A stretch of DNA of 64,000 nucleotides from Acidovorax radicis N35 (GTDB lineage Bacteria > Pseudomonadota > Gammaproteobacteria > Burkholderiales > Burkholderiaceae_C): contig NZ_AFBG01000023.1 of assembly GCF_000204195.1 (NCBI RefSeq), positions 124,001-188,000 of the forward strand, written 5' to 3'. The notes under the pieces are model-generated. The model was not told the origin of the DNA and did no database searches. It saw only the letters and a list, made by a program, of their open reading frames with translations. Made by a program: the position numbers and the translations under genes. Numbering within the stretch: the first letter of the stretch is position 1; each line of letters opens with the position of its first letter. This document shows, one piece after another, positions 25,146-32,250 of the stretch.

Positions 25146-25157
25146 GAACCCACCCAC

Positions 25158-25565
25158 ATGACCACCCTGACCTCCCCCTCCCCTGGCTCCACGGCCATAC
25201 CGCTTCGCAACCGCTGGAAGGGCCGGTGGATGCTGGCCGTGGCGCTGCTGCACACGCTGTATGCCGCCGTCGTGTTTCCGACCCAGCTGCAAGAGATCGT
25301 GCGGCGCGGCGTTTTCAACAGCGTGCAAAAAGACCCGGCCGTGGGCGCCGTGGTCTGGTTTGTACTGTTCGGCGTGTTGTTCGCGTTGCTGGGCTGGGCC
25401 ATGTTGCTGATCGAACGCAATGCAGCCCTGGCGCACGTTCCTTTGCGCGGGCTGGGTGCCGGGTTGCTGGCTCTCACGGCGCTGGGCATTGTGCTCATGC
25501 CCACATCGGGTTTCTGGCTGGCGCTGCCGCCCGCGCTGGCCCTGTGCTGCCCCCCAAAGCGTTGA
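25158..25565 (+). CDS. Four-helix membrane protein of the TetR-ABC1 operon
   Basis: 135 residues with four hydrophobic helices starting WMLAVALLHTLYAAVVFP. The spacing and the HTLYAAVVFPTQLQEIVRRGVFNSVQ segment resemble DUF6463-type proteins, which I cannot confirm. No catalytic residues are visible. It begins 12 bases after the kinase gene and is followed 72 bases later by another membrane protein, so it probably belongs to the same transcript. Confidence 0.7.
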   Translation: MTTLTSPSPGSTAIPLRNRWKGRWMLAVALLHTLYAAVVFPTQLQEIVRRGVFNSVQKDPAVGAVVWFVLFGVLFALLGWAMLLIERNAALAHVPLRGLGAGLLALTALGIVLMPTSGFWLALPPALALCCPPKR

Positions 25566-25637
25566 AGGCGACGAAGACGGGTCGATGCGCCGCTTCTGCA
25601 CCTTCCACAGCCATCCTGATTGACTTGAAAACTGTTC

Positions 25638-26018
25638 ATGAATACTCCGCTGGTACTGGCAGCCGGGGGCCTCGCCCTGGTGGGTGTTGCGCACTCGGTG
25701 CTGGGTGAATTCCTCGTGTTTCGCGCTCTGCGCACGCAGGGCATCGTGCCCACCGGAGGGCGGCCCGTACTGCACGAGCGGCAGGTGCGCATCCTCTGGG
25801 GCACCTGGCACCTGGCCACCGTGTTGGGGTGGGCCCTGAGCGCCCTGCTGTGGCGCCTGGGGACCGTGCCAGGAGATACCAACCTGGGGGCCTGGGTGGC
25901 TGATGTGGCGGGGCTGGCCACCCTGATCAGCGGATTGCTGGTGTTCTATGCCACCGACGGCAGGCACCCGGCCTGGTTTGCCTTGCTGGTGGTGGCCGCA
26001 CTGGTGTGGTGGCGCTGA
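25638..26018 (+). CDS. Small membrane protein
   Basis: 126 residues with four helices. It starts MNTPLVLAAGGLALVGVAHSVLGEFLVF and ends ATDGRHPAWFALLVVAALVWWR. The GVAHSVLGE and WGTWHLATVLGWALSALLW stretches put His residues inside the membrane. I do not recognise the family. Last gene of the TetR-led series on this strand. Confidence 0.68.
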   Translation: MNTPLVLAAGGLALVGVAHSVLGEFLVFRALRTQGIVPTGGRPVLHERQVRILWGTWHLATVLGWALSALLWRLGTVPGDTNLGAWVADVAGLATLISGLLVFYATDGRHPAWFALLVVAALVWWR

Positions 26019-26202
26019 GGGCGCCCTCGGCAAGGCACGGGGTGGGCAGTCTGGAGTGTGAGAAAAATCACGGAAACCCCTGTCGACACCGCTGCAGGAA
26101 ACACAACTTCACAAGACTTCGCAATTCGCCTACACCGTCTTGACGCAGCGTCTGCACCATGAAGTCTCCGGTTCCGCAAGGAATCATTTTGAGGAGACCA
26201 TC

Positions 26203-26745
26203 ATGGCCCGCAATGCACTCGCCGCTGTTTCTATCGCCCTGCTGTCGCTGGGTGCCGCTACGGTGGCGCAGGCACAGACCAGCGCCACCGTTGTTATCCA
26301 GTCGGGACAACCCCACCACTACCAAGCGCCCTCGCCCATGGTGGTGCAATACGGCCCGCCACCACCACCCCGCTATGAAGTGGTGCCCCGCCCCCGCCGG
26401 GACATGGTGTGGGTGCCCGGGTACTGGGATTGGCGTGGCCACCGCCACGTCTGGGTCCAGGGCCACTGGATGAAGGCCCGCCCTGGCTACTACTACCGCG
26501 AACCGCGTTGGGTGGAACATGGCGGCCGCTGGGAAATGCGCCCAGGTGGCTGGGACCGGGATGGAGACGGCATCCCCAACCGCTATGACCGCGACCGGGA
26601 TGGCGACGGAATTCCCAACCGCTATGACCGCGATCACCACGACCGGGACCGTGATGGCGTGTCCAACCGCCACGACCGGGACCGCGACGGCGACGGTGTG
26701 CCGAACCGCCACGATCGCCGTCCAGACAACCCGTACCGCAACTGA
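26203..26745 (+). CDS. Exported WXXGXW protein with DxDxDG repeats, copy 1
   Basis: 180 residues from MARNALAAV with GAGGAG upstream. The signal peptide ends near AQAQT. The middle has PPPPPRYEVVPRPRRDMVWVPGYWDWRGHRHVWVQGHWMKARPGYYYREP, which is the WXXGXW repeat family. The C-terminal third is DRDGDGIPNRYDRDRDGDG repeated four to five times. These are thrombospondin type-3-like calcium loops with Asp at positions 1, 3, 5. An exported, probably calcium-binding, envelope protein. A paralogue follows at 26897. Confidence 0.82.
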   Translation: MARNALAAVSIALLSLGAATVAQAQTSATVVIQSGQPHHYQAPSPMVVQYGPPPPPRYEVVPRPRRDMVWVPGYWDWRGHRHVWVQGHWMKARPGYYYREPRWVEHGGRWEMRPGGWDRDGDGIPNRYDRDRDGDGIPNRYDRDHHDRDRDGVSNRHDRDRDGDGVPNRHDRRPDNPYRN

Positions 26746-26896
26746 CGGAGGGGTGAAGGCCGGGGGCGGTCCGGGAAGACCCGGGTGAAGCCGCCCTCTT
26801 CGCCTACGGCTGACCCCGCTCAGCGCCTACGTGGCGCAGCGCGCCGAACCGCCACCATGCACAGACCGATTCCGCAAGGAACATTAGGAGATCACC

Positions 26897-27352
26897 ATGA
26901 CCCGCCAGACATTCACTGCAGCTGCCCTCGCCCTGATGGCACTGCTGCCCCTTGCACCCGCGCACGCTGCACCGCAAGGCACCGTCATCATTCAATCGGG
27001 TCAGCCAGAACGTGGATACCAATCCACGCAGAACTACCAGGTGATTCCCGCCCCCCCACCTCCACGGCATGAAGCCGTGCCACGCCCACGCCGCGGACAG
27101 GTGTGGGAAGAAGGGCATTGGGAATGGCGTGGCAACCGCCACCGCTGGGTTCGGGGCCACTGGGTGCAAGCACGCCATGGCCACCAGTACCGCCAGCCCC
27201 AGTGGGTGGAGCGTGAAGGCCGCTGGGAAATGCAACGCGGTGGCTGGGACCGGGACGGCGATGGCGTTGCCAACCGCAACGACCGCGACCGCGATGGCGA
27301 CGGCGTATCCAATCGCCGTGACAGCCAGCCCGACAACCCGCGTCGCAACTGA
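26897..27352 (+). CDS. Exported WXXGXW protein with DxDxDG repeats, copy 2
   Basis: 151 residues. The signal peptide ends near APAHAAP. The mature part repeats the layout of the gene before it: GTVIIQSGQP, PPPPRHEAVPRPRRGQVWEEGHWEWRGNRHRWVRGHWVQARHG, then WDRDGDGVANRNDRDRDGDG with only two calcium-type loops. Both end in PDNP-R-N. The leaders also match: each has TTCC, GCAA, GGAA (a four-base stem with a GNRA loop) shortly before the ribosome site. The pair therefore arose by duplication including the leader. Confidence 0.82.
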   Translation: MTRQTFTAAALALMALLPLAPAHAAPQGTVIIQSGQPERGYQSTQNYQVIPAPPPPRHEAVPRPRRGQVWEEGHWEWRGNRHRWVRGHWVQARHGHQYRQPQWVEREGRWEMQRGGWDRDGDGVANRNDRDRDGDGVSNRRDSQPDNPRRN

Positions 27353-27384
27353 TGGCGCTGGGGGAGCCTAGCGTTCCCCGCCTG

Positions 27385-28167
27385 TCACACCAGATGAACC
27401 TCGGCGCGTCCGAGGCCTGGAAACTCAGCCACCACCACTGCACCCGGCGCCACCAAGACGGTGCCGGTGCAGGAACCGGTGGTCACCCACTGCCCCGCGC
27501 ACAGCCCACCCAGGCTGCGCGCGCCTTCGTTGGCCAGCCACACCAGCAGCCCGAGCGGATCGCCCGCCGCGTTGCCCCAGGTGGCGTGTTGCACGGCAAC
27601 CATCCCGTTCACTGACACGCTCACCGCTTGCGCCAGGGGCTGCACCGCCGCCACATCGGCCACCCCCGCACCCACGATCAGTGCGCCATGGCAGGCCTGG
27701 TCGGCCAGGCGGCTCCATTCGCCCTGCAGCCCCCAGGCCGCAAACCGCGTATCGCACACCTCGATGGCGGCGCGCACCGAGGTCATGGCAGCCAGCACCT
27801 CGGCCGCACTGTAGGGCGTGGAGCGGGCTGGCAAATCGGCACCCAGCTCGTACACCAGCTCGGCCTCGACCCCCATCACGGCGAACCCTGCAGCAGACAA
27901 ATGCACCGCCTGCACGGTTTGCGCCACAAACACCGAATCACGGGTGAGCGCTGCCCGCGTGGGTTGGGCCTGGGGCGACGCGGCGCCCACCTTCCAGCCT
28001 GCAATCTCCCCCCGCTCGCGCACCACGATGTCTTGCACGGCATAGGCCTGGGTCGCATCGCGCGGGCGCAGCGCTGCGGGCAAATCGAGCGGCCGGGGGG
28101 TGCGCCCCTGGCGGGCCATGGTGATGACGGCCGCGCTGGCAAAGGGATCGAAAGCGGTGTCGGGCAT
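27385..28167 (-). CDS. 2-oxo-pent-4-enoate hydratase-like protein
   Basis: 260 residues of the fumarylacetoacetate hydrolase superfamily, MhpD/hydratase branch. Recognisable segments are IAGWKVGAASPQAQ, VMGVEAELVYELG (metal-binding Glu residues), AAIEVCDTRF and HATWGNAAGDPLGLLVWLANEGARSLGG. Such enzymes add water to 2-hydroxypenta-2,4-dienoate in aromatic meta-cleavage, but no other pathway genes are near, so the substrate is uncertain. It is divergent from the riboswitch-dadA unit, with about 100 bp from its start to the riboswitch promoter. Confidence 0.85.
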   Translation of the reverse strand: MPDTAFDPFASAAVITMARQGRTPRPLDLPAALRPRDATQAYAVQDIVVRERGEIAGWKVGAASPQAQPTRAALTRDSVFVAQTVQAVHLSAAGFAVMGVEAELVYELGADLPARSTPYSAAEVLAAMTSVRAAIEVCDTRFAAWGLQGEWSRLADQACHGALIVGAGVADVAAVQPLAQAVSVSVNGMVAVQHATWGNAAGDPLGLLVWLANEGARSLGGLCAGQWVTTGSCTGTVLVAPGAVVVAEFPGLGRAEVHLV

Positions 28168-28266
28168 AGGGAAAGCGTCCTGGGCTGGGTCAAGTCGCTG
28201 GATTATGGCGACCTGTCACCTCCTACCATCAGCAACGATTGCCACCCATTAGCCGGCAAAAACACT

Positions 28267-28293
28267 TTGCCGCCGCCCGTGCCCTCCTAGAAT
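28267..28293 (+). promoter_or_regulatory. Promoter of the glycine riboswitch-dadA unit
   Basis: TAGAAT (28288-28293) is a good -10, with TTGCCG (28267-28272) as a short-spaced (15 bases) -35. The expected start, about 28300, is exactly where the first aptamer begins. Confidence 0.5.
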
Positions 28294-28299
28294 GGGCCC

Positions 28300-28495
28300 C
28301 GCAGGAGAGCACGGCAGGCCACACGCCCGCCGCTGCACCGAAGGCGCAAACTCCCATACACGCTCAGGTCCCGTACTGCACCATTCATCAAAGCCGTCTG
28401 GAGAGCCGCCACGGGCACACCGTGGCGCACCGAAGGAGCAAACCGCGCGCCATGTGGGCTGTGTGGTGAATCTCTCAGGTACCAAGGACAGGGGG
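28300..28495 (+). promoter_or_regulatory. Tandem glycine riboswitch
   Basis: Two aptamers in series. Aptamer 1 has GGAGAG (28304-28309), ACCGAAGGCGCAA and CTCAGG (28363-28368). Aptamer 2 has GGAGAG (28400-28405), ACCGAAGGAGCAA and CTCAGG (28474-28479). Order, spacing and the short linker are those of classic cooperative tandem glycine riboswitches. The downstream 95 bases before dadA are the expression platform and include a family A repeat. The next gene encodes a D-amino-acid/glycine-type oxidising dehydrogenase, so glycine would most simply switch it on. Confidence 0.93.
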
Positions 28496-28524
28496 AGCGG
28501 CAGCTTGGCGGACGCGCGCCAACT

Positions 28525-28590
28525 GCTTGCTATACAAAAAATAGCTTCTAACGCACGTCCATCAAGCGCTGAACCCTTAAAAGGCTTCAA
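28525..28590 (+). repeat. Dispersed repeat family A, copy 4
   Basis: CTTGCTATAC, AAAAAATAGC (a small hairpin), TAACGCACGTCCATCAAGCGCTGAA in a degenerate core, then TTAAAAGGC. It lies between aptamer 2 and the dadA start, so it is part of the riboswitch's expression region and reaches within three bases of the ATG. Confidence 0.7.
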
Positions 28591-28592
28591 AA

Positions 28593-29909
28593 ATGCGCGT
28601 GATTGTTTTGGGTGCCGGCTTGCTCGGCGTGACTTCGGCTTATTTCCTGCAACAGCTCGGCCACGAAGTGACCGTCATTGACCGCCAGGGAGCCCCCGGC
28701 GCCGAAACCAGCTTTGCCAACGGTGGGCAGATCTCGGTCAGCCACGCCGAACCCTGGGCCAACCCCAGCGCGCCGCTCAAGGTGCTGCAGTGGCTAGGCA
28801 AAGAAGACGCCCCCTTGCTGTTTCGCCTGCGTGCCGACATGCGGCAATGGCTCTGGGGCCTGGCCTTTCTGCGCAACTGCACGCCGGCGCGCACGCGCCA
28901 CAACATCGAGCAGATCGTGAGCCTGGGCACCTACAGCCGCAGCGTGCTGCAGCAGTTGCGTGCAGCCACCGGCATCCAGTACGACCAGCGCACGCAAGGC
29001 ATCCTGCACTTCTACACCAACGCGAAAGAGTTCGCTGGCGCCCTGGCCCCGGCCGAGCAGATGCGCGCCCTGGGCTGCGAGCGCCAGGTCATCAGCGCCG
29101 ACGAGGCCGTGCGCATCGAGCCAGCGCTGGCCCACATCCGCCCGCAGCTGGCAGGCGCCACCTTCACGGCCGAGGACGAATCGGGCGATGCCAACCAGTT
29201 CACGCGCGAGCTGGCCAAACTGTGCGAGGCGGCGGGTGTGCAGTTCCGTCTGGGCCACCACATCACGGCGCTGCGCGAGGCAGGCGGCAACATCGACCAT
29301 GTGGAAGTGACCAACGCCGAGGGCCGCTTCGAGCGCGTGCAGGGCGACGCCTTCGTGCTGGCCATGGGCTCGTTCAGCCCGCTGCTGGCGCAGCCGCTGG
29401 GCATCCACCTGCCGATCTACCCAGCCAAGGGCTATTCGGTGACCATGCCGGTCAAGGACGCGTCCAAGGCGCACCAGGTGAGCCTCACGGACGACGAGTT
29501 CAAGCTCGTGTTCTCGCGCTACACCAGCCAGCAGGGCGATCGTTTGCGCATTGCCGGCACCGCTGAATTGAACGGCTATGACCGCCACCTGAACCAGGTG
29601 CGCTGCGACGCCATCGTGCGCCGCGTGGAGCAGCTTTTTCCTGGCGCGGGCGACGCGAGCCAGGCCCAGTTCTGGACCGGCCTGCGCCCCGCCACGCCCA
29701 GCAATGTGCCGCTGATCGGCAAGACGAAGCTCGCCAACCTGTTCCTCAACACCGGCCACGGCACGCTGGGCTGGACGCACGCCTGCGGCTCGGGCCAGGC
29801 GCTGGCCGACATCGTGAGCGGGCGCGCGCCGCAGGTGGATTTTGACTTCCAGGGGCTGGAACGCGACCGGCGGCCGGCCGCGCTGCTGCCCTCGCGCACG
29901 ACGGCCTGA
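28593..29909 (+). CDS. dadA: D-amino acid dehydrogenase
   Basis: 438-residue FAD flavoprotein that oxidises D-amino acids to 2-oxo acids and ammonia, feeding electrons to the respiratory chain. VIVLGAGLLGVTSAYFLQQLGHEVTVIDR is the FAD-binding GxGxxG fold. GAETSFANGGQISVSHAEPWANPSAP is the DadA signature. YPAKGYSVTMPV and FWTGLRPATPSNVPLIGKT complete the family pattern, and the C-terminal GHGTLGWTHACGSG binds FAD. It is governed by the tandem glycine riboswitch just upstream. That makes glycine a likely physiological inducer and perhaps substrate (inference). No alr or dadX racemase gene is adjacent. Confidence 0.93.
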   Translation: MRVIVLGAGLLGVTSAYFLQQLGHEVTVIDRQGAPGAETSFANGGQISVSHAEPWANPSAPLKVLQWLGKEDAPLLFRLRADMRQWLWGLAFLRNCTPARTRHNIEQIVSLGTYSRSVLQQLRAATGIQYDQRTQGILHFYTNAKEFAGALAPAEQMRALGCERQVISADEAVRIEPALAHIRPQLAGATFTAEDESGDANQFTRELAKLCEAAGVQFRLGHHITALREAGGNIDHVEVTNAEGRFERVQGDAFVLAMGSFSPLLAQPLGIHLPIYPAKGYSVTMPVKDASKAHQVSLTDDEFKLVFSRYTSQQGDRLRIAGTAELNGYDRHLNQVRCDAIVRRVEQLFPGAGDASQAQFWTGLRPATPSNVPLIGKTKLANLFLNTGHGTLGWTHACGSGQALADIVSGRAPQVDFDFQGLERDRRPAALLPSRTTA

Positions 29910-29924
29910 ACCGGCGGCCCGGCG

Positions 29925-30290
29925 TTATGGGGCCGCGCCCGTGGCCTGGGCCACGAAGGCGGCCACGGCCAACATGTCTTTTTCGCTCATGCGCTCGGCA
30001 TACGAGGGCATCGCGCCGATGCCCGCCTTCAACGCCCGCAGCACGCGGCCCGCATCGGGCTTGAGTTCATCCAGCACCGGGCCGACCTGTCCCTCGGCGC
30101 CCGCAGCCTGCAGCGTGTGGCACACGGCGCAGGCGGGCTGGATCTTGGTGAACAGCTCCTTGCCGCGCGCCAGTTCGGCAGGGTCGGCGGCCCAGCTGGC
30201 ACCCGCCCACAACAACGCCACCCCCACCAGCAAGCCACACCCCGGCACCCGATGCCGTCCGATACCGGCGCGCCCCAACACCCGTGCCAC
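29925..30290 (-). CDS. Periplasmic c-type cytochrome, SorB-like
   Basis: 121 residues with a signal peptide ending near ASWAAD. One heme site, CAVCH (about residue 54), with the distal Met in GAMPSYAERMSE. It lies directly downstream of sorA on the same strand, so it is the likely electron acceptor of the sulfite dehydrogenase (SorB role). The first ~18 residues (MARVLGRAGIGRHRVPG) are Arg-rich and may be an over-long start. A family B repeat fills the gap to sorA. Confidence 0.85.
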   Translation of the reverse strand: MARVLGRAGIGRHRVPGCGLLVGVALLWAGASWAADPAELARGKELFTKIQPACAVCHTLQAAGAEGQVGPVLDELKPDAGRVLRALKAGIGAMPSYAERMSEKDMLAVAAFVAQATGAAP

Positions 30291-30295
30291 CGCGG

Positions 30296-30371
30296 ATCTG
30301 GCTCCGCCAGTCCGGGGGTGGCGTCCCCCCCCAGGGGGGAAGGCGCGCAGCGCCTCGAGGGGGGAGCCGCG
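30296..30371 (-). repeat. Dispersed repeat family B, copy 1
   Basis: On the minus strand it reads CCTCGAGGCGCTGCGCGCC, TTCCCCCC and GGGGGGGACGCCACC. The pattern is an inner GC-rich hairpin, a C-run/G-run stem, then GCCACC. Related copies lie at 37136, 57368 and 62487. It fills the gap between sorA and the cytochrome gene and could act as a processing or attenuation hairpin. Confidence 0.7.
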
Positions 30372-31583
30372 TCATGCCACGGTCAACGTGACAGCGTGGT
30401 CCCGCCAGCTGGCGTTGTTGTAGCCGCCCAGGTTTTCCTCTCGCTGCTCGGCCTGCACGTTGCCCGCCGTGTCGGTGGCGCGGCTGGCCAGCACCTGCGT
30501 GCCGGCCTCCAGGCGCACCGGCAGTGCAAACTGCCGCCAGGCAAAGGGGCCCAGGTCCGGTCCGATGAGTTTGGCCGCCTGCCAGGTCTTGCCACCATCG
30601 GCCGAGACCTCTACCCCCTTGATGCCCCGCGTACCCCCAAAGGCCACGCCGTGCACCTGCACCTGGCCCGCCTTGAGCGGGCCCTTGTCGGGCAGGGGGC
30701 CGTTGATCCAGGACTTGACGCCCATCTCCCACACCGAAGGCTGGTCGGGGCTGGCCTTGGAGCCGGGGGGCGACATGCGGTAGCCGTGCGACATGATGCG
30801 CGCCTGTGACTGCGCACTGGCGAAGGCCACGCGCTTGACGTACTTGATGTTGTTCACGCCCTGGTAGCCCGGAACCACCAGCCGCAGCGGCCCACCGTGC
30901 GCCAGGGACAAGGGCTCGCCATTCATCTCCCAGGCCAGCAACGCGTCGTCCAGCGCTTTCACGGGGACCGAGCGCTCTACCAGCACAGACAGCGGGTCCA
31001 CACCTTCTGGCAGTTTTTCGCCACCGGTGCCCGTGAGGTAGGCCGCGCCGTCGGCCAGCCCGCCCAGCGCAGCCACCACGTTGCGCAGCGGCACGCCGCT
31101 CCAGACCACACAACCCGCAGCGCCCACGGACCAGGGCGTGCCACTGGGCTTGCTGGGGAAAAAGCCCCGTCCATTGCCCGAGCATTGCAGCACCGTCGCC
31201 ACGGTCTCGACGCCCAGGGTTCTGAGTTCGGCCAGCGTCAGGCTGCGTGGGTTCTTCACCCCTTCGATGGCGACGCTCCAGGCATCGCGGTTATCCAGGA
31301 TGGCCGCATCAGGCGCGGGCAGGTTGTTGCGCACGTACAGCTGGCTCGACGGGGTGATGACGCTGGTGCCGAACGCGGAGCGCCGGGTTTCCAGGGTGCT
31401 GCTGCTGTGCACGATCAGCGCGTCCGGAGATTTCCATCCCGCATAGGCGGGCAGCGGCTTGGCAGGGCTCGTGGCCTGCTGCGCCCTGGCAGTGCCAGCC
31501 CATCCGGCCAGGCCCAGCGCGCTCAGGGCTGCGGCACTTCCGGCCAGCATGTGGCGGCGTGGCAGGGTCATGGAATCTTTCAT
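30372..31583 (-). CDS. sorA: Sulfite dehydrogenase, molybdopterin subunit
   Basis: 403 residues. PRRHMLAGSAAALSALGLAGWAG is a Tat signal, cut near ARAQQ. The enzyme folds with molybdopterin and acts in the periplasm, oxidising sulfite to sulfate. The Mo-ligand Cys is in VLQCSGNGRGFF (about residue 135). DNRDAWSVAIEGVKNPRSLTLAELR, GVPLRNVV and LRLVVPGYQGVNNIKYVKRV follow the sulfite-oxidase order, and a C-terminal dimerisation domain (GVEVSADGGKTW) is present. There is no heme domain, so it needs a separate cytochrome, supplied downstream. ATG 31571 is an alternative start. A palindrome at 31746 may be its operator. Confidence 0.88.
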   Translation of the reverse strand: MKDSMTLPRRHMLAGSAAALSALGLAGWAGTARAQQATSPAKPLPAYAGWKSPDALIVHSSSTLETRRSAFGTSVITPSSQLYVRNNLPAPDAAILDNRDAWSVAIEGVKNPRSLTLAELRTLGVETVATVLQCSGNGRGFFPSKPSGTPWSVGAAGCVVWSGVPLRNVVAALGGLADGAAYLTGTGGEKLPEGVDPLSVLVERSVPVKALDDALLAWEMNGEPLSLAHGGPLRLVVPGYQGVNNIKYVKRVAFASAQSQARIMSHGYRMSPPGSKASPDQPSVWEMGVKSWINGPLPDKGPLKAGQVQVHGVAFGGTRGIKGVEVSADGGKTWQAAKLIGPDLGPFAWRQFALPVRLEAGTQVLASRATDTAGNVQAEQREENLGGYNNASWRDHAVTLTVA

Positions 31584-31745
31584 GGAAACGTCTCCAGATA
31601 ATGTGGGTGAACAAACGGTTTTCTCCCCGCCCTCGCCTGACAGGGGCATGCCGGGGCGGGCCCAGCCCGCATTCTGTGCGGCAGCCTTTACCGTGGCGCG
31701 CAATGCGTCGTTAACAAAAGTAACAAACACAAAACATCGGAAACA

Positions 31746-31763
31746 TTCGTACACAGGTACGAA
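31746..31763. promoter_or_regulatory. Palindrome between sorA and the rhodanese remnant
   Basis: TTCGTAC, ACAG, GTACGAA is a perfect 7-bp inverted repeat in an A/T-rich stretch (31710-31765) of the 226-bp divergent gap. GTAAC and CGTAC boxes around it also resemble ECF sigma promoter elements. Regulator unknown. Confidence 0.5.
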
Positions 31764-31809
31764 GGCCGTGGGCATATTCGCGCTTTGTTTTGGGGGGGAG
31801 GAAAGCGCA

Positions 31810-32170
31810 ATGAACACAAACAGGAAACCCACCGGCGGCAAATGGGGAGTGCTGCTTTTCCTTTGGCTGAGCTCCAGCGCGGTGCAGGCCCAGCTGACGG
31901 CCATCGTGGCCGTGGAGCCCACCGCCCGAAGGGTTGGAGCGGAATCGGGCGACAAGGCCGCCCCGGCTGCTTGCATGGGCATGAGCCCATGCGGCGCACC
32001 CGAAGCATCCACTCATCCCGATTGCGCTCCAACGCGATCCCCCGCGAGATCGTGAGCAAGTTCTTAAAGCTGCCAAGGTGGCCGCCGCCAAGGGGTTCAA
32101 GTCGGTGTACTGGCTGCGCGGAGGACTGCCCGAGTGGGACGAAACCGGTCTGCCCACCGAAGGTGGCTAG
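31810..32170 (+). pseudogene. Broken exported rhodanese-like gene
   Basis: From ATG 31810 the frame encodes a good signal peptide (LLFLWLSSSAVQAQ) and a Cys-containing stretch, ending at a stop at 32053. In another frame, 32054-32170 encodes EQVLKAAKVAAAKGFKSVYW and then LRGGLPEWDETGLPTEGG. That is the last third of a rhodanese (sulfurtransferase) domain. The active-site half is missing and the frames differ, so it looks like a deletion plus frameshift. It is divergent from sorA, a sensible partner for sulfur oxidation. It could also be two tiny unrelated frames. Confidence 0.6.
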
Positions 32171-32226
32171 GAGCCTGCGCAAGGCCTCTGGCCCCTGTCC
32201 TTACAATTGGTCGCTTCTCAACACCC

Positions 32227-32247
32227 AAGGGCGCGCAAGGCGCCCTT
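32227..32247 (+). promoter_or_regulatory. Hairpin over the ribosome-binding region of the CNNM gene
   Basis: AAGGGCGC and GCGCCCTT pair perfectly around GCAAG and end three bases before ATG 32251. TACAAT at 32202-32207 could be its -10. The stem would hide the translation start, so RNA-level control is possible. Confidence 0.4.
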
Positions 32248-32250
32248 TGT

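Noticed and set aside
26560-26730. Short direct DNA repeats that resemble a CRISPR or microsatellite
   Set aside because: They are in frame and spell the DRDGDG calcium loops of a real protein; units are of unequal length with no unique spacers.
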